Below are positions 6,604 to 10,610 of a stretch of DNA of 10,610 nt, piece by piece. The first letter of the stretch is position 1. Every line of letters begins with the position of its first letter. Origin of the DNA: an uncultured Collinsella sp. (lineage in GTDB: Bacteria > Actinomycetota > Coriobacteriia > Coriobacteriales > Coriobacteriaceae); the NCBI GenBank assembly GCA_900765185.1, contig CAAFQT010000008.1, positions 1 through 10,610 on the forward strand, read 5' to 3'. A program made the position numbers and the translations under genes. A model generated the notes under the pieces. That model was not told where the DNA came from and did not search any database. It was given only the letters and a program-made list of their open reading frames with translations.

Positions 6604-7647
6604 ATGGCGCTTTCCGAATATAGTCAGCGGCTGCTGGGCGCCTATGCCGAGCAGCCGTTCCTTATGGCTCCCATGGCGGGCGTGACCGACCCTGCCTACC
6701 GCATCATGTGCCGCCGCCGCGGTGCCAACCTTGCCTACAGCGAGATGGTGAGCGTGGCGGGCCTTGCCTATGCCAGCAACAAGACCTGGCGCCTGGTGCT
6801 ACCGGCCGACGAGGAGCAGCAGATTTGCGTGCAGCTCTTTGGCTCCAAGCCCGATCAGTTTGCGAGCGCCGTCGCCGCCGTCGAGGAGCGTGTGGGCGAT
6901 CGCCTGTCGCTCATCGATATCAACATGGCATGCCCCGCCCGCAAGGTCGTTACCAAGGGCGAAGGCTCGGCGCTCATGCGCACGCCTGACCTGGCGGAGA
7001 AGATCGTCGAGGCCACGGTGGGTGCGGCACACGTGCCCGTGACCGTCAAGATTCGCAAGGGCTTTTATGCCGAGGACCGCAATGCCGCGACGTTTGCCCA
7101 GATGCTCGAAGGCGCCGGTGCCGCCGCGGTGGCGGTGCATGGTCGTTGCGCCACGCAGCTCTACACAGGGCAGGCCGATTGGTCGGTCGTCGATGAGGTG
7201 GCCGACGCCGTCGAGATTCCCGTGATCGGTTCGGGCGATGTGTTCTCGGCCGAGGACGCTGCTGAGCATCTGCAAGGCTCGGGTGCCAGCGCGGTGTTTA
7301 TCGCGCGCGGTATCTACGGTAATCCCTGGGTCTTTGGCGATGCTCGAGCCCTTGCGCTCGATGGTGTACCGGTGCCGGTGCGCAGCTCCGTCGAGCGCCT
7401 AGACGCCCTGCGTGAGCACCTAACGCTGACGCATGAGCTCCTGCCGCTCATGTCGCGTGCACGTACGTACGCAAGCTGGTACTTAAAAGGCATGCCCCAT
7501 GCTGCCGCTTGGCGTGCCCATGTGGTGCGCTGTTCCACATACGAGGAGTTTATGGCGCTGGTCGATGAGATCGAGCGCGATGTGGTGGCCTGCGAGGCCG
7601 CACTTGCCGCCGGCGAATCGGTGCCCCCTCATCCGCTGGAGGCTTAA
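6604..7647 (+). CDS. dusB: tRNA-dihydrouridine synthase (DusB type)
   Basis: This flavoenzyme uses NADPH and FMN to reduce specific uridines in the tRNA D-loop to dihydrouridine. The 347 residues form a TIM barrel opening with FLMAPMAGVTDPAYR (FMN binding). DINMACPARKVV follows with the catalytic cysteine at 110, then the VKIRKGF strand (lysine 149), VHGRCATQLYTGQADW (histidine 179), and phosphate-binding segments VIGSGDVF and ARGIYGNPWVF. The helical tRNA-binding domain includes LSHELL-like and ARTYASWYLKGMP stretches. The ATG at 6604 is four bases after the lepA stop. Its likely ribosome site is AAGGTGG (6585-6591) inside lepA, spaced rather far at 12 bases. The HGR segment reads HGRCATQ where Firmicutes proteins usually have HGRTRxQ, a change seen from memory in actinobacterial relatives. 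Dus subfamily was assigned by motif similarity only. Confidence 0.9.
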   Translation: MALSEYSQRLLGAYAEQPFLMAPMAGVTDPAYRIMCRRRGANLAYSEMVSVAGLAYASNKTWRLVLPADEEQQICVQLFGSKPDQFASAVAAVEERVGDRLSLIDINMACPARKVVTKGEGSALMRTPDLAEKIVEATVGAAHVPVTVKIRKGFYAEDRNAATFAQMLEGAGAAAVAVHGRCATQLYTGQADWSVVDEVADAVEIPVIGSGDVFSAEDAAEHLQGSGASAVFIARGIYGNPWVFGDARALALDGVPVPVRSSVERLDALREHLTLTHELLPLMSRARTYASWYLKGMPHAAAWRAHVVRCSTYEEFMALVDEIERDVVACEAALAAGESVPPHPLEA

Positions 7648-7649
7648 GG

Positions 7650-8882
7650 GTGGCCGTTACCGCGCTGTATGTCCACGTGCCGTTTTGCGCTCATAAATGC
7701 CGCTATTGCGACTTTGACTCGCGCAGTTTTGCTCCGTGCGACCTGAGCGCTGCGTTCGATGCCTATTTTGAGCAGTTGTACGTGCGCCTCGATGCTTTTG
7801 GCAAAGCTGGGGCCCTTGACCAGATCCGCACTGTCTATGTTGGCGGCGGTACGCCGTCGCTGGCGGGGGAGCGCTTGGTGGAGCTGGCGCGGCGTATTCG
7901 TGCGTCGTGCGCCCCTGTTGAGTTTACCTGCGAGGCCAATCCTGAGTCGCTGACCGCCGAGCTTGCCGCTGCGCTTGCCAAGGTTGGTGTCACACGCGTC
8001 TCTCTGGGCGTGCAAACGCTCGATAACACCGAACTTACCGCCATCGGCCGTATTCACGATGCCGATCGGGCGCTCGCCGCCATCGCGACGGTCAAGAACG
8101 CTGGGCTTGACGTGTCGTGCGACCTTATGTGCGGACTTCCCGGGCAGACCGCAGCGAGTTGGAAGCGCACGCTCGATGGCGTGCTGGCGGCGGCTCCGCA
8201 TCATGTTTCGGTCTACCCGCTCACGCTTGAGGAGGGGACGCCCCTTTATCGCATGGCGTGCCGCAACGAGTCGCTCGAGCCTGATGAGGATTTTCAGGCC
8301 GCCTGCATGGATGTGGCGCGTGAGCATCTGGGTGCGGCCGGTTATCACCCCTATGAGGTGGCGAGCTACGCGCTCGACGGCCATGAGTGTGCCCATAACA
8401 TTGCCTACTGGACCGGACGGGGCTACCTGGGCCTGGGTCGTTCTGCCGCGGGCATGCTCGACGCCGAGGATTTCGACCGTCTTGCAGGTTTGTTCCCCGG
8501 CGTGTCTTCTCGAGGCGATTCGTGTCGCGTGCGTCTGGTGCAACGTAACGATGACGCGACGGCGTTCGAGGCCGAATATCTGTCGCAGCGTGAGGCTGCG
8601 GCTGAAGACCTGATGCTCGCTTGTCGCATGACGCGTGGTATTGCGTCCGATCTGTTGGTTCGTACGGCTTGCGTCATCCCAACGGGCGAGCTGACAGCTG
8701 CTTGCGATCGCGCGCTCGAGTTGGGCCTTGCCACTTGGGTGCCCGAGACGCTCGGGGTCCATGAGGGACCTTTCACTTCGGCACATGTCGTCGCGGGCTA
8801 TGTTCGAGCTCGTCTGGCGCCGACACACTTGGGCTGGCTCGATGGAAATGTTCTGTTCGAGCTGTTTTGGGATCTAGCTTAG
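7650..8882 (+). CDS. hemW: radical SAM haem chaperone HemW
   Basis: HemW is a radical-SAM-fold protein that binds haem and is thought to deliver it to target proteins. It was often misannotated as oxygen-independent coproporphyrinogen oxidase (HemN). The 410-residue product has the cluster motif C13-x3-C17-x2-C20 followed by DFDS, without the extra cysteine typical of HemN. It also has VYVGGGTPSL, EANPESLT, RVSLGVQTLD, LMCGLPGQT and YPLTLEEGTPLY. The HemW-type C-terminal region has HNIAYWTGRGYLGLGRSA and ends PTHLGWLDGNVLFELFWDL. The start is GTG at 7650, two bases after the dusB stop, with GGAGG (7638-7642) seven bases ahead inside dusB. No other start keeps the N-terminal strand ALYVHVPFCAHKC. 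It is cotranscribed with dusB. Haem binding and the physiological partner are inferred from the family. Confidence 0.92.
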   Translation: MAVTALYVHVPFCAHKCRYCDFDSRSFAPCDLSAAFDAYFEQLYVRLDAFGKAGALDQIRTVYVGGGTPSLAGERLVELARRIRASCAPVEFTCEANPESLTAELAAALAKVGVTRVSLGVQTLDNTELTAIGRIHDADRALAAIATVKNAGLDVSCDLMCGLPGQTAASWKRTLDGVLAAAPHHVSVYPLTLEEGTPLYRMACRNESLEPDEDFQAACMDVAREHLGAAGYHPYEVASYALDGHECAHNIAYWTGRGYLGLGRSAAGMLDAEDFDRLAGLFPGVSSRGDSCRVRLVQRNDDATAFEAEYLSQREAAAEDLMLACRMTRGIASDLLVRTACVIPTGELTAACDRALELGLATWVPETLGVHEGPFTSAHVVAGYVRARLAPTHLGWLDGNVLFELFWDLA

Positions 8883-8883
8883 G

Positions 8884-8898
8884 CCGCTCGGGTAGAAT
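8884..8898 (+). promoter_or_regulatory. promoter of the dnaJ-like gene
   Basis: CCGCTCGGG followed by TAGAAT (8893-8898) starts just two bases after the hemW stop. The first 11 bases are identical to those before lepA. Expected start is near 8905, giving a leader of about 36 bases. There is no good -35; TTGGGA (8867-8872) is 20 bases away. No CIRCE or HAIR heat-shock operator is visible nearby. Confidence 0.55.
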
Positions 8899-8914
8899 TA
8901 CCGGAATATATACG

Positions 8915-8932
8915 CTGCTGTGAGCAGGAGGT
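8915..8932 (+). promoter_or_regulatory. Shine-Dalgarno of the dnaJ-like gene with adjacent small hairpin
   Basis: AGGAGGT (8926-8932) is eight bases before the ATG at 8941 and decides that start over an in-frame GTG at 8920, which would sit upstream of the site. CTGCT (8915-8919) can pair with AGCAG (8923-8927) around a GTG loop, so the hairpin covers the first two bases of the ribosome site. With only five pairs, any temperature-sensing role is speculative. Confidence 0.5.
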
Positions 8933-8940
8933 TGCCGCGC

Positions 8941-10044
8941 ATGGCGACGATGAACGAAAAAGATTATTACGAGATTCTGGGTGTCTCCAAGGACGCCACC
9001 TCGCGTGATATTCAAAAGGCCTTTCAGCAAAAGGCCCGTAAGCTCCATCCGGACGTCAACAAAGAGCCGGATGCCGAGGAAAAGTTTAAAGAGGTTTCCG
9101 AGGCCTACGCCGTGCTTTCGGATGAGCAAAAACGTGCGCGCTACGACGCCATGCGCTCGGGCAATCCCTTTGCCGGTGCTCCTACGGCTTCGCCCTATGG
9201 TGGCGGCTACGCCGGCAACACAGGCTATGGCAATCCCTTTGAGGGCGGCTTTCCCTTTGGTGGCGCCTGGGGCCAGCAGCGTCGCGGCCAGGCTGCCTAC
9301 AATCCCGAGAACGGCGCCAATGTGGTCGTCGATATCAAACTTGACGCCAAGGAGGCCAAGGGCGGTGCCCGCAAGACCGTCCGCTACACGCGTTTCGATA
9401 CATGCGGACATTGCGGCGGCTCGGGTTCTGTCTCCTCTGAGCATGCCCATACCTGCCCGAGCTGCGGCGGCCGCGGCCACATCGACGTCGACCTGTCCTT
9501 CCTGTTTGGTGCGGGCACGTTTCAGTCAGTCTGCCCCGAGTGCGGCGGTTCCGGTAAGGTCGTCGCCGACCCCTGCCCCGATTGCGGCGGCAGCGGGCGG
9601 ACCCGTGTGACCTCCGAGCAGACAATTGAGTTTCCTGCCGGCACGCACGATGGCGACGAGGTCCGCATTAGCGGCATGGGTCATGCTGGCACCAACGGTG
9701 CCGCGGGCGGCGACTTGGTCGGCCGCGCTCATGTTGAGGCCGAGCGCTTGGAAGGAAAAGCTCGTACCGGTTTTTACCTGATGGGCATCGTGGCGCCGTT
9801 TTTGGTACTCTCGGCCATCTCGGGCGTGTTCTCGGCCTTTGCCGTGATGTGCTTTATTCCGTTTACCATGGGCCTGTTCATGGTGCTTTCGGACGGTGTG
9901 CTTCATCGCAGCCTGCTGTGGTGGAAACGCGGTGCGATGCAGTTTGCCAACGGTTTTGCCAACGGCTTCATGTTCGCGCTCGTGTCGGTTTGGTTTGCAA
10001 GCTGCTCGCAACGGGCCATGCTTTCGCCGTACCAAATGCAATAA
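8941..10044 (+). CDS. DnaJ-like co-chaperone with C-terminal membrane segment
   Basis: J proteins deliver clients to Hsp70 (DnaK) and stimulate its ATPase. This 367-residue protein begins with a complete J domain (8-72) containing HPD at 36-38. A Gly/Phe/Tyr-rich linker (about 73-110) lacks a DIF motif. Part of C-terminal domain I follows, interrupted by a zinc finger with all four CxxCGGxG repeats (cysteines 155/158, 172/175, 198/201, 212/215). The chain then returns to FPAGTHDGDEVRISGMG and GGDLVGRAHVEAER. Where a normal DnaJ would enter domain II and the dimerisation tail, it turns hydrophobic: residues 278-318 are long enough for two membrane spans, a WWKR-containing stretch follows, and 339-355 is a weaker third. 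The frame is continuous with ordinary codon use, so this is not a frameshifted dnaJ. It probably acts at the membrane, with the J domain and zinc finger in the cytoplasm. The J-domain and zinc-finger calls are certain; the membrane topology is inferred. Confidence 0.88.
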   Translation: MATMNEKDYYEILGVSKDATSRDIQKAFQQKARKLHPDVNKEPDAEEKFKEVSEAYAVLSDEQKRARYDAMRSGNPFAGAPTASPYGGGYAGNTGYGNPFEGGFPFGGAWGQQRRGQAAYNPENGANVVVDIKLDAKEAKGGARKTVRYTRFDTCGHCGGSGSVSSEHAHTCPSCGGRGHIDVDLSFLFGAGTFQSVCPECGGSGKVVADPCPDCGGSGRTRVTSEQTIEFPAGTHDGDEVRISGMGHAGTNGAAGGDLVGRAHVEAERLEGKARTGFYLMGIVAPFLVLSAISGVFSAFAVMCFIPFTMGLFMVLSDGVLHRSLLWWKRGAMQFANGFANGFMFALVSVWFASCSQRAMLSPYQMQ

Positions 10045-10058
10045 CATCAAACCCTCTG

Positions 10059-10086
10059 TTTGCGGTCGGCCCAGCTTGGGTATAGG
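10059..10086 (+). promoter_or_regulatory. promoter of the second dnaJ
   Basis: TATAGG (10081-10086) is directly preceded by CCCAGCTTGGG, related to the blocks at the other promoters, with TTTGCG (10059-10064) 16 bases upstream as a possible -35. Expected start is near 10093. A competing pair, TTGGGT (10076-10081) and AATAAT (10099-10104) at 17 bases, would give a leader of only about 15 bases. Either way the second gene can be transcribed alone. Confidence 0.45.
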
Positions 10087-10125
10087 ACGCACTGTGACAA
10101 TAATGAAAGTCGGAAGGATTCGGTC

Positions 10126-10610
10126 GTGTCGGAAAATAGGGATTACTACGAGGTGCTTGGCGTCGACAGGGATGCCGACGCGCGGACGATTAAGCGTGCG
10201 TTTCTAAAGAAGGCCCGTACCGTACATCCGGATGTTTCGGACGACCCCGAGGCCGAGGCCAAGTTCAAGGAGCTCAACGAGGCCTATTCCGTTCTTTCCG
10301 ATGAACAGAAGCGTGCTAACTACGACCGTTACGGCACCGCCGACGGCCCTGGTGGTTCGGGCTACGTCGATATCAACGATATCTTTGGTGGCATGGGCAT
10401 GGACGACTTGTTCTCGTCGTTCTTTGGCGGCGGTGCCGGCGGTGGCGCCCGCAGCCGTCGTGAGCGTCGTCGCGGACGTGACATGGCCATCTCGCTTTCG
10501 GTGACGCTCGAGGAGGCGGCGCTCGGCTGCAAAAAGACGATCAGCTATGACCGCCTTGCTCCTTGCGAGGACTGCAACGGCACCGGTAGGGCCGAGGGTG
10601 CGACCGAAAA
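10126..10610 (+). CDS. dnaJ: molecular chaperone DnaJ (partial, 3' end beyond window)
   Basis: This is the N-terminal 161 residues of a type-A (DnaJ) co-chaperone. The J domain (about 5-70) carries HPD at 34-36. The Gly/Phe region holds DIF at 85-87 and runs DDLFSSFFGGGAGGG, the layout of conventional DnaJ in which DIF tunes DnaK cycling. A very basic patch (RRERRRGRD, 111-119) leads into C-terminal domain I (MAISLSVTLEEAALGCKKTI). The first zinc-finger repeat CEDCNGTG (cysteines 147 and 150) is present and the window ends just after. The GTG at 10126 was chosen because AAGGA (10114-10118) lies seven bases ahead and it gives the family start RDYYEVLGV. Its J domain closely resembles that of the gene before it, suggesting tandem duplication. 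Whether it is the dnaK-operon dnaJ or a second copy cannot be told here. Confidence 0.93.
   Translation, partial: MSENRDYYEVLGVDRDADARTIKRAFLKKARTVHPDVSDDPEAEAKFKELNEAYSVLSDEQKRANYDRYGTADGPGGSGYVDINDIFGGMGMDDLFSSFFGGGAGGGARSRRERRRGRDMAISLSVTLEEAALGCKKTISYDRLAPCEDCNGTGRAEGATE

Noticed and set aside
7644..8828. 394-codon open frame on the - strand opposite hemW
   Set aside because: It covers nearly all of hemW, which has every family motif. The antisense frame is a by-product of high GC at codon third positions.
8773..9480. 235-codon open frame on the - strand opposite hemW end and the dnaJ-like J domain
   Set aside because: It contains no recognisable domain and is fully explained by two + strand genes.
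9720..10044. Frameshifted DnaJ domain II as an explanation of the hydrophobic tail
   Set aside because: The other two forward frames show no GTQxGxxFRLxGxG-type or domain II sequence, and the hydrophobic frame has normal codon choice. About 320 bases to the stop is also short for a lost domain II.
10045..10080. Terminator after the dnaJ-like gene
   Set aside because: No stable stem followed by a T run is present; CCCA/TGGG around 10070-10080 is short and belongs to the promoter block of the next gene.

Overview
The window reads as chromosomal core sequence of a high-GC Gram-positive anaerobe of the class Coriobacteriia (Actinomycetota), most likely Collinsella or a close relative. This is inferred from protein style, strong G/C-ending codon bias and gene order; no database was searched. 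All nine supported genes lie on the + strand, packed end to end, with no insertion sequence, CRISPR array, rRNA or recognisable tRNA.

Layout. Bases 1-66 hold the tail of whatever lies upstream and a strong intrinsic terminator. Next come comEA and comEC (237-3250, stop and start overlapping as ATGA), the DNA-binding receptor and membrane channel of transformation. holA (DNA polymerase III delta) follows with its own promoter, then rpsT (ribosomal protein S20) with a structured leader and its own terminator (4726-4762). lepA (elongation factor 4) starts just behind that terminator and appears to be leaderless. dusB (tRNA dihydrouridine synthase) and hemW (radical-SAM haem chaperone) follow with almost no spacing and probably share the lepA transcript. 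Last come two consecutive J-domain co-chaperone genes, each with its own promoter; the second runs off the window.

The order comEA-comEC-holA-rpsT-lepA-hemW-(chaperones) is a familiar one in Gram-positive bacteria. Here dusB is inserted between lepA and hemW, and no hrcA, grpE or dnaK is visible between hemW and the J-protein genes. The genes serve DNA uptake, replication, translation and tRNA modification, haem handling and protein folding.

The most unusual item is the first J protein (8941-10044). It has a J domain, a Gly/Phe region without a DIF motif, and a complete four-repeat zinc finger. It then loses the second C-terminal substrate-binding and dimerisation domain and ends in a hydrophobic, probably membrane-spanning segment. 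It looks like a membrane-tethered DnaJ derivative beside a conventional paralogue. A second theme is regulatory: four promoters (holA, lepA, dnaJ-like, dnaJ) share a C/G-rich block ending in GGG or GGGC directly against the -10 hexamer.
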